The translations under genes were made by a program, and so were the position numbers. A stretch of 64,000 nt of DNA from Sarcomyxa edulis. Taxonomy: Eukaryota > Basidiomycota > Agaricomycetes > Agaricales > Mycenaceae. Under the pieces are notes generated by a model. That model saw only the letters and a list, made by a program, of their open reading frames with translations. It ran no database searches and was not told the DNA's origin. Location of the stretch: the NCBI GenBank assembly GCA_009761415.1, contig QUOL01000007.1:496001-560000 (forward strand), read 5' to 3'. The stretch's first letter is position 1, and every line of letters begins with the position of its first letter. Shown here piece by piece: positions 9,648-21,338 of this stretch.

Positions 9648-11054
9648 ATGTCGACGGTATGCCTTACAGAGACCAGCACTCTTCCTCGAAACGATTGATA
9701 CACACTGGCAGAACTCGAGCCAGGTGAAGTGGAAGAAGACGTATATCTAGTCGACTTCGGCCTTCCATCTCACGAGCACAGCCTGGGGGATACAATACAA
9801 AGTGGCCTATCACTCGAAAGGCCATTGCAACGCGACGTCGAATCGAGCGCGCGCTCTAGTAGAGCATTGCGAGACGACACGACAGAGGAAGGAGAGCTCG
9901 AGGCAGCAGAGCATACCTTCACTGACTCGCCATCTTATTTCATCGACATTACTCCCGACCATGCCAAAAATCCCAGGGACGCTTCAGCTCCGTGGGTCCA
10001 ACTTTACGGCGTGTATACTCGAGACAGCGAAACAATCTTAGGAGATACCATCTCTACTGACTCTCAAGGCGCTTCGACCTCAAACTCAAAAACCAACAGA
10101 TGCTTCAACTGCGGTTCTCCAGAACACGCCGTATCATCCTGCCCCATCCCTCGAAACCGCGAGCTAATCGCACTATCCCGGCAATACTACAATTTCTTCC
10201 AGGAATCGCGGGGTGACTTCCAACGAATTCATGTCATCGAAGCGTGGAGGCAACAACGTCTCACATGGTTGGAACACTTCGATCCTGGAGAAATCCGCGG
10301 TGAGCTCCTCCGAGACGCAATCGGTACCGGTGGCCAAGAAGGACCTGAATGGCTTGCGAACATGGCCCTGTGGGGATATCCGAAAGGATGGGCTGGTACG
10401 GATGATCCTAGGCATGAGGTATACAGAAGAATATCGAACGATGCCATTGGGTTTACTGCAGATGATGTTGATTCGGTAGATTTTGGGACTTTTCATATTT
10501 ATGGGGATAGTGCTGAAGCTGAAGCTGAACATGTTGATTTTCATGACGATGATGATTTTCCTACTCTGAACGACGGAAATCTCGAGTCTGCATCCGCATC
10601 CTCATCTGCCTCGGATACAGAGCTATCAAACGACCGTACCCCATCGCCGCCACCACCCAAACCCCACACTCGTAGATGGGCACAATACCCATCCACGCAT
10701 TTCTCCTCCCAACTTCTACCCATATACAACGGCATAGCGCTTCCCGCCATATCATCTTCCTATAATGACGATCGTCGGAAACTGTGGGAGCGTATCGTGT
10801 CTGGTTCTGGTGAGACGCGACTACCCCCGCCGCCTCCGCCTACGTCAGAACCGCCACCCTTACCTCCTCCTCACCCCTCACTTCCACCACGACCCCCGCC
10901 CCCGCCGCCTACGTCAGAACCGCCACCATTACCTCCTGCTCACCCGTCACTTCCGCCACGACCGATGCCACCAGAATACGAATGCAGACCAATGAAGGGA
11001 GGCTCTCTGGACGAAGGACAAGAAGTTGACATGGATATGTCCGATTCTGAATAA
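9648..11054 (+). CDS. ZCCHC8-like zinc-knuckle protein with proline-rich tail
   Basis: The main exon reads to the stop at 11054 (DMDMSDSE). A CCHC knuckle, CFNCGSPEHAVSSCPIP, lies about 130 residues in. It is followed by a PSP-like region (FDPGEIRGELLRDAIG, EGPEWLANMALWGYPKGWAG), as in ZCCHC8, the scaffold of the nuclear exosome targeting complex that hands RNA to the exosome. An acidic Ser-rich linker follows, then a perfect 69-nt proline-rich duplication and a PPEY motif. The proposed start is ATG 9648 with a 9-nt first exon (MST) and a GTATGC donor; joining it to the main exon in frame needs a GAG acceptor at about 9719, which is unusual, so the N-terminus is uncertain. A role in nuclear RNA processing is inferred from the domain pair. 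Confidence 0.75.
10824..10961 (+). repeat. 69-nt tandem duplication encoding a proline-rich 23-mer
   Basis: Two adjacent units, 10824-10892 and 10893-10961, each encode PPPPPPTSEPPPLPP(P/A)HPSLPPR. The units differ at a handful of third positions and one Pro/Ala change. Confidence 0.9.
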
Positions 11055-12304
11055 TGTATCACTAAACCATATACCCTGATATTTGCCTGTACGGAAACTG
11101 AAGTGTCCAGATGCATGCAATCGTGCGTTTTACTAATGTACTGAAGAGAATAGACGTGTATGTCTGTCGAAATTTATATTTACGAATGCAGTCTGAACGC
11201 GCTGATACATGCATACCTAGGTTAACGCTCAATCATCACCCCCCCGCTACTGTATCCCTATCCCGATGAACGCACTGAAGACCCGGACTCCGGAGGTTAA
11301 CACCGCCATCGAGCTCCGACGCCACACGTCCTTCGAAGATGCCTCATCGCCTCCTTCTCATCAGTTAATCCATTTCTTTGGCTTTCCAAAACTTCTCTAG
11401 ATTTTAAACAGCTCGGTTATCGGTAAGGACCAAGGACCAAGACAAACTACCCAGTAAGGACCAAAGCCAAACTTCCCACCAAGATCGAAGCGGGAGGGCC
11501 ATGTTCGGTCTTCTTCCTCAAAAAAGGGATAAACAGGTCACCACACCGAAGGTATTGATTTCTTCAGTGATGAGCAGTGACTTCTATACAAGTGTAGCAA
11601 AAACCTACACGTTGGCCACCCAACTGGATTAATCGCGAGATGTTGGCATACTGTATGTCAATAACCGAGACGGTTGTATAAGGCGTCGTCTTGATGTTTT
11701 GGTTCCGACACTGGCACACTAGAGCCTGAGGTGCATGTCGCAGATTGACTGGTCGGCAATATGGTGAGAGCCCATGAGAACGAGACGGTGATAGAGATAG
11801 AAAGGAGGGGCTATCACAACCGTGACACCCAGCAGAGAGAAGGAAAGGCAAACGGTTGTGCGACGCTGTCGATATCTTTATCTTACACGCGCTGATAGGG
11901 AGTGGAAGACCACTGCAGAAAAGGAATATCCGAGCTTGGTTAGCTTTGGACCAACATTGGAGAATGAAGAGATCGACTCTGTGAATGCAGTGGTGAACAT
12001 GCGAAAAAGTATGGTGTCGCTGGGATCGTGTAGTCTCGTTGCGCGTTATGAATCAGTGACTCAGACGTTGAACCTGACGTGATGTAAATTAGCACTATAG
12101 TATAAGAACAAAGAACAAAGACCAAGTTGATTTCACATACAACTGGACGAAGTCGGCGTATATGTTTCGTTTAGCAAAAGGACCCAGCTCGTGAGTCGGC
12201 CTTCGGTCGTTCTCGCCAGAATGTGCTGGATTCTCTGACTTGAGGGTCCGAGTAGCACCTCGAACAAGGCACAAAGATTCAGGCAATGGACCTACTGCGT
12301 TGGT
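11055..12304. other. 1.25-kb stretch without a recognised gene
   Basis: This lies between the stops of two convergent genes. Forward (11822-12082) and reverse (11564-11851) open frames of under 100 codons exist but show no domain, splice-supported structure or family resemblance. A short imperfect repeat, AAGGACCAAG, appears near 11426-11463. I see nothing else. Confidence 0.4.
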
Positions 12305-13115
12305 TCACTGGGGCCCTGTTTCCAAGGGCGGATTGGGATCATCACGATATTTGTAGATCAACCAAGGACTATTATTCGTAATCCCGCGTCGTAGTCCCAA
12401 CTGAATCTTACGATTGAAGGCAAGGACCTGGAGATGTGAAGAGGTGAGTCTGTGAACGATTACTGAGAAGATATCATTACCATTGCATCCACCAAGCTGG
12501 CAAGTATCGCGTATCGACGTGTATCCGTATCCTTAGGGTCTTCCAAATCTGCCAAACGCCAAGTCGGCTGATCGTGAAAGAAATAATTGGATTCTTTCAT
12601 TAGCTCGTTATCATCATCTGCTGTGATAATTTCATAGAGACGATACAGAGAGCGCATAGGAGTGTCCCGTCTAGCCCAACGAGGGACTAACCGTAGATCG
12701 GCAATAGGAATTCGGTCATAGATGATGAGTGGATTGAGCATTATGTAGTCGACAGAGAGCGGTTCTGGGAGTGGAAATATCTCTGGGTAAGGCCATAGTA
12801 GTTGCCAGGTTGTTCGTAGAGGATGTCGGCCACTAAGTAAAGCGAAGTGAACAAAAGGCTAATTCGCATGGCACATAACTAGTACGTACTCTAGGATGAT
12901 GCGAGCAGGGTGGGTGAACTTGTAGTATAGCATTGTGGTGTCGCACCAAAGATTGTCAATCGCGCGCGAGATAGCTCGAGCAGTGCTCCGAGCCTGAATT
13001 TGTCGCCGTGGAACAACATAGGGATCCGAAGAATTTTCATCTTGTGGGTGATTCTGAGGGCGTGTTATGTGGTAGTCATCGGTGGCAGATTCTTACCTCT
13101 CTTGAGTTCTGACAT
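12305..13115 (-). CDS. unrecognised 214-aa protein (4 exons)
   Basis: Exons are 13115-13097, 13040-12890, 12832-12481 and 12427-12305. All four phases join, starting MSELKR|DENSSDPYVVP and ending DPNPPLETGPQ. The protein has no signal peptide or membrane helix. It is rich in Arg, Trp and Tyr, with segments such as YYKFTHPARIILDGRHPL, RSLYRLYEIITADDD and DAMVLAFNRKIQLGLRR. The family is not recognised; it looks like a fungal-specific soluble protein. It is divergent from the acetoacetyl-CoA synthetase gene with 420 nt between start codons, so the two may share a promoter region. Confidence 0.7.
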
Positions 13116-13535
13116 GATTCGTCGATGGGTATATAAGCCTAAGGATGCAGCCAACAAAAGTGACGGAAGCAGAGAGAGAGGCGCACGAGTGAAAACAGTG
13201 CCACATGACTCAGTAATTTCAGGCACGTGGACAATACGCGCCTAGTACGCGCCCTGCCTAACACACGAACTCGCCTCACTGGCAACATATACTGCTAGAC
13301 TCTATCTCTGAACGTACGTAGGCTCACAATCGTGTCTAAGAACTCCTGACCTTAGAAACGATGCCTGGATTACGTACTTCCATCCTAATCACGGTGTTAT
13401 ATAGCGCGCCGCTGAGTTTGAATGCATTACCCCACGGGGTCCGGTTGATCAGGGCTAGCCGGATCACCGTAACGTTGACCTTGGTTGACTATCATCTCCC
13501 AATTACTTGTCTCAATTTCTTGTCCCTCTTAGACG
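13116..13535. promoter_or_regulatory. shared upstream region of two divergent genes
   Basis: This 420-nt gap separates the start codons of the minus-strand 214-aa protein gene and the plus-strand acetoacetyl-CoA synthetase. A TATATAAG box lies at 13130-13137, just inside the 5' side of the minus gene. A pyrimidine-rich tract precedes the synthetase start. Confidence 0.4.
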
Positions 13536-16458
13536 ATGAGCTCTCCTTTCTCTCTATCACGACTCATCTGGAAGCCAGAAAGGCCAGAGTTGACTCGAGT
13601 TGAAGTATTTCGGCGGATGATAAATCGGAAACACGGTCTGAATCTCAGTAAGCGCACTATTTCCATCTCGTTTTGAGACGCGCTTTCTGATGGGCGTCAA
13701 AGGGAATTACCATGACTTGCACAGGTACTCTGTAGAGGATTATACTTTTTGGCTCGATCTGTGGCAATACCTCGGCATCATATACTCAGTTCCCCCACAT
13801 AAGGTCACGGTCTTGAGTTGTATTTATCATCTGTGATTACACACTGAAATAGGACGCCATCGTGCAGATTGTCACTCCGGGGGCCTCTGAAGAGGTTCCC
13901 ATTTGGTTTCCTGGAGCGAAACTAAATTACGCCGAAAACCTTCTCAGTCGCAACGACGATGCCATAGCGTGCACGGCAGGCGGAGAGTCTGGGATTGTCA
14001 CGAACTACAGCTTTCGGGAGCTACGTCAAATGGTGAGGTAGGTAGTCAAATACGCTGGGACCTGAATTATCGCAAACTTTAATCCAGGGACATGGCTTCT
14101 GCTCTACGAGTCAATGGCCTCGTCGTTGGAGATAGGGTAGCAGGCAAGATGAATATTGCATTTCTGTCGCGCTTTGTAACGACTGAAACCTGTCTCTTCC
14201 AGCCATCGTATCCAACTCTATAAATGCTGTTGTCATTGCACTTGCTACGGCCAGTATAGGCGGAATATTTTCCAGCACTGCAACAGACATGGGCACGCAG
14301 GTAAGCTATCATCTCATTGTCTGATCTAAGACTAACATCACTCTCATTTCTTCCCAAGGGAATTCTGGATAGGTACCGTCAGATCCAGCCTAAATTCGTG
14401 TTCGCGGAAACCGAAGTCCTATATGCCGGCAAGACCATCAACTTGGTTTCTAAGGTTGCCGATGTTGCCCGTGATTTGAGGGACAAAGGTCTTCTGCATG
14501 TAATATTGTTGCCCAGTGGCCGTACTGGTGACGAGCTGCATGGTAAAGATGTGCCCCAAAGGTACGAAATCATTGGTAAATGTGATCACCGTAACTCATC
14601 ATTCTTTCGGTCGTAGCAAATCTCTGTCTGCATTCTTGGCTACAGGGGATGGACGAGAGCTCTCGTTCGAACAGCTTCCGTTCAATCAGCCTCTCTTTAT
14701 ACTATACTCTTCTGTAAGTCTACCGCTCGATGGCTGAATTTGTCCTAACTCGCTTCGTTCAGGGAACTAGCGGTCCACCCAAGTGCATAGTCCATTCAGC
14801 CGGGGTAAGCATCCAGATTGCTCGTACCTCAAATCCGCTCGTTTATAAATTACTCAGGGAGTACTCTTACAAACCAAGAAAGACATCGGAATCAGTTTCA
14901 ACCTCACAGCTGATGACACGTACTTCCAGTATACGACTGTACGTTCTGATCCTTGTGTCTTTCGGAGTCGGTGCACTCGACTTACGCTAACCAGACTGGA
15001 TGGATGATGTGGACGTTCATGTTGACTGGGCTCTCGATTGGTGCTCGGATCATCTTGTATGATGGATCCCCGTTCCATCCAGACCTGCAAACATACCTCA
15101 AGTTCATCAACGATCAAGGGTCAGTAGTATCATAGCAATGCGCCGTTACTTTCAGACCACTCACTTTTGTTCCAATCAGAGTGTCAGTCCTTGGAACTAG
15201 TCCTCGATTTTTGGCAGAGCTTCAAGGCAAGGGGATAAAGTTGTGTACGTAAACCTCGTCTTGTTCTTATCTTCGTCGGACTGAAACAACGGTGTAATCA
15301 GCGGACATCGCTCCCTTCGAAGCCCTCCACACTATAGGTTGTACAGGTGCCGTGTTGACGACGCCGTTGTTTGAATGGGCGCACCGTGCATTTGGAGGAA
15401 AAGTGAATCTGTTCTCGACGTCTGGAGGGACTGACATATGTGGTGCTTGTACGTAGATCGCCTATCCCTTTCACTGACCTGCAGAGGTACTAACATGTCT
15501 GCAACAGTCGTCACAGCAAGTCCAAGCTTACCGGTGTATGCTGGAGGTAGATGCATCATATCATCATTTCCACGGTGGCTAACCAAGGTTTCTTTCAGAA
15601 ATCCAGTGCAAATCGCTTGGGATGAAGGTTGAAGTCTGGGATCCATCGGGAATGAACATCGAACACACAGGTGAACCCGGTGAGATGGTCTGCACAAGAC
15701 CTCACCCCTCTCTACCCGTTCGATTCTGGGGTGACGATTCTGGGGAGAAGTTCCGTCAATCGTATTTCGATATGTTCCCCGGTATGCAATTTTGCTTCGT
15801 TTATAGTACTCACCTTGAGATCATTATGTCCGTCAATATTTTAGGTGTCTGGCGACAAGGTGATTTCATTGTCGTCAATCCTGTCACGAAAGGCATGATG
15901 ATCTTGGGTCGGAGGTAAGCCTTCTAAATGACCTTCTATTAGTGATAGTGCTGGACCATACTTTTCACCCAGTGACGGCGTCCTCAATCCCAGTGGCGTT
16001 CGATTTGGATCTGGAGAGATTTATGCCGTCCTTGAACAATTTTCTTCCTATCTAGATGATTCTCTTTGTGTTGGACAACGTCGGCCGCAGGATAACGACG
16101 AGCGGGTGCTTCTTTTCCTCAAGCTGCGATCCGGGCAACATTTGACTAAGGCATTGGCTGATCGAATAAGAAATGCCATCAGGACTGGTCTTAGTGCCAG
16201 ACACGTCCCAGCGTACATCTTCGAGATCGAAGATATTCCTGTGCGTACTGTTAACCCGTCCGTTCTCCCACTCGGATTAACATTTCTGTTTTTCAGTACA
16301 CTGTCAATGGGAAGAAAATCGAAATAGCCGTCAAACAAGTTGTTTCGGGCTCTGACCTGAAACCGAGCGGTACCGTTGCCAATCCCGAGTCTCTGCAGCT
16401 GTACTACAAGTTTAGAGATATTGAGCGTTATATGGAAGTTAACAAGGCAAAGTTGTAG
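13536..16458 (+). CDS. AACS: acetoacetyl-CoA synthetase
   Basis: This cytosolic ANL-superfamily enzyme activates acetoacetate with ATP and CoA, feeding sterol and lipid synthesis. The start is ATG 13536 (MSSPFSLSRLIWKPERPELT). About a dozen short introns interrupt the frame. In order I see WFPGAKLNYAENLL (N-terminal family signature); the P-loop-like ATP motif SSGTSGPPKCIVHSAG, interrupted by an intron near 14715-14760; TGWMMWTFMLTGLSIGARI; the adenine-binding LFSTSGGTDICG; WRQGDF with VTKGMMILGRSDGVLNPSG; and near the C-terminus the catalytic lysine loop TVNGKKIEIAVK, which also spans an intron. The stop is TAG 16456-16458 after KAKL. All expected active-site elements are present, so the gene looks functional. 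Confidence 0.93.
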
Positions 16459-17521
16459 TAGATAGATAGACGCACCTCTTATGTTCACGAATCATGAGAA
16501 AAGATCACAAATGGAGAACGTGGTAGTCTCCCTGAGGCAGAGTAAACAATTCCTTGAAACCGTCGTGCCTCGGGATATCCTTGTTTGACGTCTGCTTTCT
16601 ATAAGCCGGGTCTTGTCGATAGGTCAATTTCAACCTCCGCTCGGCAACTTGCGACATCACGCGCAGTCCTGTTTTGGCGACGCGTCGACGCGCTCCTCCG
16701 AGTCGACTCCTTTCAATTCGATAGCTCCCTCCCCTGAGATAGCTTCAACGAACTCCCTTTAGATCTATATATTGAAAGATTGGTCTTGGAGTCTTTTCCA
16801 AGTGATTTAGAGTTCGAAACCCCCGATACAGTGAAGCAGCAGTCGTTGTGCAGGTAACGCAGGTAACAAGAGCTCTGAGTCAGGAAACGATACATATGAG
16901 CAGCAGAGCAAGCGATTCGAAGATGGTAAATAAGCATCGATGTTTTTGAGACGAGTTTTGGAGAATCTGACATCAGGGGGCCCCAGCACCAAATGCATCT
17001 ATACACGACCAATATGATGCTGATTGACAACACATCGAGTATCCGAAGGGATCCCGCACTGTCTAAGATGCACTAGCTATACTCCAGAACCTTTATAGGT
17101 GCGCGATGTACGATATCTGGAGCCCGTTTGCTTCCTATATGTCCTAACTCACAAAACCAGATAAGCTTGCTGTTATCCTCATTTGTTGGGCTCTATTTCG
17201 CTAACTAATCAAGAGGACACCTCAATGATAAAGAGTACACCCTTTGGTCAACTTGGATGGTCGATATGCGAGGTGAGGAAGACACTATGGAATGCTTCGT
17301 TACTTCGGAAAGTTTCCATTACGATCGATTACAAACTCCGATAATGATGTCTGAGAATGACTACAAAGCGATCTAATGGATATCTGTCGTTTCAAGCTCC
17401 GATTAAATAGGACCTATCGACAAGCCCCTCGCGTCAGAAAGCAGACTAGAACGTGGCGCAGTTCCTCGATTTGTCTTTGAAATTGAAACGCGAAGCTGGC
17501 ACGTACTTCACAAATTACAGC
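16459..17521. other. 1.06-kb intergenic region
   Basis: This contains the 3' UTR of the acetoacetyl-CoA synthetase and the promoter of the coiled-coil gene. A minus-strand frame of 107 codons (16713-17033) has no domain or intron support. Nothing else is recognised. Confidence 0.4.
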
Positions 17522-20500
17522 ATGGCTACGGTGGCTGAACTGGACATCAGCGACGACCATCCATTAGCCTTGGAACTAGCCAGTCTCAGAAGTACAGTGG
17601 ACCGATTTCAAGTACGGTATACTCTTCCAAACTTGTCGGTGGAAAGGAAGCTAAATCACACGTCCCAGCTTGAAGCCCATAATTCATCTCTCAAACTTCA
17701 ACGGTATTCTTTGGATACTTCCAATGCCCACGAGCGTATATCCCAACTCGAGCATCAAAATGCACTCCTGGTCGAGGAATTGACTATCTTGCGGTCTAAT
17801 CCACACCCAGACGCCGATGTGCTGGCGCCGTCTCATCCGGCGGTTCTTCAAGCTCAACAACTTACACTCGCACTTCGACGGCTTTCTGACAAGCTCACTA
17901 TAACAGAAGATGCTCTCTCTACACGTACCACTGAACTTGCACATGCGCTCAGCGAGGGAACCAAGGCTAAACATGCTATGGAAGGCGCGTACGAGTTATC
18001 TGCCAGGACGCGTGGAAGGGAAGAAGAGGGGAAAATTCGAGAAAGGGAGTTAGAGAGAAAGGTTAGAGCTGCAGAGGAAGAGAGGAAAATGTCCGATCTG
18101 GTCGTGAACGAGTACGCTGATCTGGTGCGCTCTCTAGAAGGTCGACCTGGTACTCATTCTAAGACCCATTCACGTACCCCGTCTGGCGTTACTGATGACC
18201 TGCCTTCGACGACTCCTACACTTGTTACGTCGCCGAGTGCGAGTACAATTACTCTTGTGGATGGCCTCTCCCAGGGTAAACTTGGCCTTCAAAAGCTCCT
18301 CTCGGAGTTCTCGAGCGAGACAGAGCGTTTGCAAGCCCATATTGCGAGTTTGCATGGCGAGCTAGAGACTCTGGAATCCAAACTGGAAGCAGAGAAGAAA
18401 AGCTCTGTACACGATCGCGTAAATCTTTCAAAGGCCCAATTCGAGCTCGAGAAACTCAGGATAGACGACAATACGGCCGCGAAGATGGTATCTCGTTACA
18501 TGCATGTTATGCTACATCTTGTTCTCTGTGATGTGTATTCTAACGCGTATCTTACAGGAAATTCTCACAATCATCTACAGACGCCCTACAAACTGCCATC
18601 GTTTCTCTCAAGACCCGACATGCTGCTACCCTGGAGACGATGACGACTCAAGTGTCCGTGTTGCTGACACAACTACATGCTTCTCAGGATCTTTGCGAGA
18701 AATTGCGATTCGCACTAGACGAATCGGGTGCAGACTTGATGAAAGAGGCGTACGGAAGGCGGCGAGAGGTCACTCTGAGGATTCGTATGCTTGGAAGAGA
18801 GGAACAGCTCCGGGAGCGTTTGAATCGGTGGTTCAGACGAGCCGAAGAAGGATTGGAGAAAATGAATATCGAGGAGGGTGAGGTGGGAACAAGAAGATCA
18901 TACGAACGAATGGTCGACGACGCGCGAGAACTTCTGGAAATACTCGATGGCGATTATTCCAATCCCATCGTTTCCAGCTCATATTCCTCTGGTTCTTTGG
19001 CGCGTGTCATAGCGGCTCAATCCACCGTGGATATGCTCGTAGGAGAGCTACAAGCGGAGACAGAGAGAAGACTGGAATTGGAGAGAATCGTTGCCGGAGC
19101 ACCTAATCTTTCCCTGGACTCAATGACAGTTGAAGATGGGACAACTACTGACCATCTTGACACCTCTGGGCACGATCTAACTGGAATTGAATCACGTATT
19201 GGCTTCCAGCAACCACTTAAGGATCTCCCTCCAACTCCACTATCATCGGAGGGCCTTCCATCTGCTGTCTCTACCTCCTCGGAACGATCAAGCTCTGGGA
19301 TCGACGACCCCGATAATGGCACAAGTATGTTGTTCTCAAGAGCAGACACCGACACAAATCTACCCGTCTCCTCGGACAGGGATGCTGAACTTCTGTTGAA
19401 CCCAGCTCTTCCCCTCGCAGTATCTGGTACCTCCCAAGCAGTAGAAGACGTGGGTGCTCCTCATGATATCTCTCTGTCTTCACCCGCAGTCCAACATTCC
19501 GACTTTTCTGAGGTGTCAGCTTTCGATCATTTCAATGACGCAAGTCTCTTCGTCTCGGGAGAATCACCTCGACCTCCTACTCCAGTCGTCTTCCAACCTG
19601 TCGATGTTATATACCAGCCCTCTCCCCGTTTACCCCCAAATACGAGCATCGTTGAAAATTTCTCTGATCCTCCGCCCATCGTGGAGATTCAATTTATTGA
19701 ACCGCCCACATTGCCCCCCTCCTCTCCACCTGCTCTACCCGCTCTGATACCTAGTAATATCCATTCCCCACCAGAGGTCAATCCCTCGAGTACTTCCAAG
19801 TCGTCACTACAACCTCAAGGAGATTCACGTCACCAGTCACCACATCCACTCCTTACCGAACTGACCCAAGTAAAGCATCGATATGACGACCTTCAGAGAG
19901 CCTTCCGCGATTGTCATCTAGCCCTCCAGGATCTTACTAAGATTATCTCCTCTTCTGACACTTCTGGTCCGTCCAAACAAGGTGTCTCGGTGCCGGTTCT
20001 CCGAACGGCACTGGAACGTTTGAATGATTACACCGAAGATGCGCGCGTAGAGCTCGAAATCCGAACTACAGACGAAGCTCTTCTGACCCGAGGTTTCGAG
20101 ACAATTCTATCCGTACCAGGTGCCCTTTCATCTTCTTCGAGCACTTCACCCGTTACAAACCGCCACGAAATTGATGAGCCCCAAGACGCTGCTCCAACCC
20201 AGTCCGAGATTGAACTGCAGGTTGTGTCTTTTGTTAGTGGCACCGATGAAGCTGTACAAAAGGCTCTTCGTGGTTTGACCAAGAAACTAGAGGACATCCA
20301 ACACGACGTGGCCTCGCTGAAACGTGTGATCCACGACCCAGACATAGGGTCCCTATCGCCTGTTCCAGACCCCACGACACCACCTCCGTCAAGTAGAAGT
20401 AGTGGGTGGACTTCATGGATCCGTACCCCACCCGGTCGCTCTCCCACTCCTTCGTCGATTTCTCCGGCACCTACGTTTGGAAACATAATGACGAGTCCAC

Positions 20501-20820
20501 GGTTGCGGCATTCTCCATCCTTGAACAACATTAAGAGGTCCCAAGTCTCTTCTGAGGCGGAGAGCCATGATCCCTTTGCCAGTCTAGGTCTGAGGGTGCC
20601 CATGCCTAGTTATGTTCAGGTCGCTCCTTCCAGTCCGAGAGGTCCGCCACAAAGAGCCAGGACTCTTTCAACCATGTATATGTTGGGACTCAGAAAACCC
20701 AGTAATTCTTTCGCTCCTACAAACTCGAGTATACAGGCAGTGGCCATCGAGAGTGCAGAAGAGACTGAGACAGAAGAGGAGAGTGACGACGATCAGAATA
20801 ATACAAGCGACGTGGAGTAA
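17522..20820 (+). CDS. large coiled-coil protein (1061 aa), family not recognised
   Basis: Exons are 17522-17611, 17669-18501 and 18558-20820. They give 1061 aa in a single frame only if the second intron is taken as GC-AG (18502-18557). The first ~510 residues are heptad-rich coiled coil, with segments such as HERISQLEHQNALLVEELTI, RERELERKVRAAEEERK, LHGELETLESKLEAEKK and, across the intron, MVSRYM|KFSQSSTDALQ. The second half is Pro/Ser-rich and disordered, with a short late coiled coil (ALRGLTKKLEDIQHDVASLK) and an acidic C-terminus. There is no membrane helix or enzyme motif. The architecture suggests a cytoskeletal or trafficking scaffold, but that is inference. The start at 17522 is the first in-frame ATG. 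Confidence 0.85.
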
Positions 20821-21338
20821 ACTCCTTTCATTTCATCATGAAGTCGAGCTGCCCAAGCATTTGTCGTGCTCTGAGCACAATGCAGAATATCATTACTTTT
20901 GTATTGGGTATCTACTGCAGTAGTCTTTCCGTAGTCGAAAGAATCAGCAGAGCTATCAATCGATATTCAGCGCTTCAAGATACCCGAAGAATCCTCCACG
21001 ATGTCGCAGAACATGAATCTTTGATGTGGCGCACCAAGTACTGAAGTCATGGTCAGTCTATCTGGTATCTATTTAAATCGTGACGTGACTATGCACGAGA
21101 TGTGATGCAGGTGGCGTCTGCGCGATTCTTTTCTCTAAGTTTCGAGCAGTATAAAGTACTAGTACTGTAGAACTGAATCGGCGTAAGCCACAAACCGCCT
21201 TGAATCTAATCAAATCCCAGAGAACAAAGGCGAATGAGATACATATGTTACGCGCCTGCCAGGGATTGGTATAAGGTTCCTTTTGATAAATACAGGGTAT
21301 ATACATGTGGGTGCGGTTCCATGGAGGAGAAGTCCCGA
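20821..21338. other. convergent 3' intergenic region
   Basis: About 520 nt between the stop codons of the coiled-coil gene (plus) and the glutaminase gene (minus). It holds both 3' UTRs; no gene is recognised. Confidence 0.4.

Noticed and set aside
13204..13206. Alternative start MWHCFH for the 214-aa protein gene
   Set aside because: Its reading phase at the GTAAGA donor (13096) does not join the next exon. ATG 13115 with the acceptor at 13041 gives a perfect 215-codon frame.
17453..17521. Upstream extension of the coiled-coil protein frame to 17453
   Set aside because: It begins with GTG, not ATG; the first in-frame ATG is 17522, and fungal nuclear genes start at ATG.
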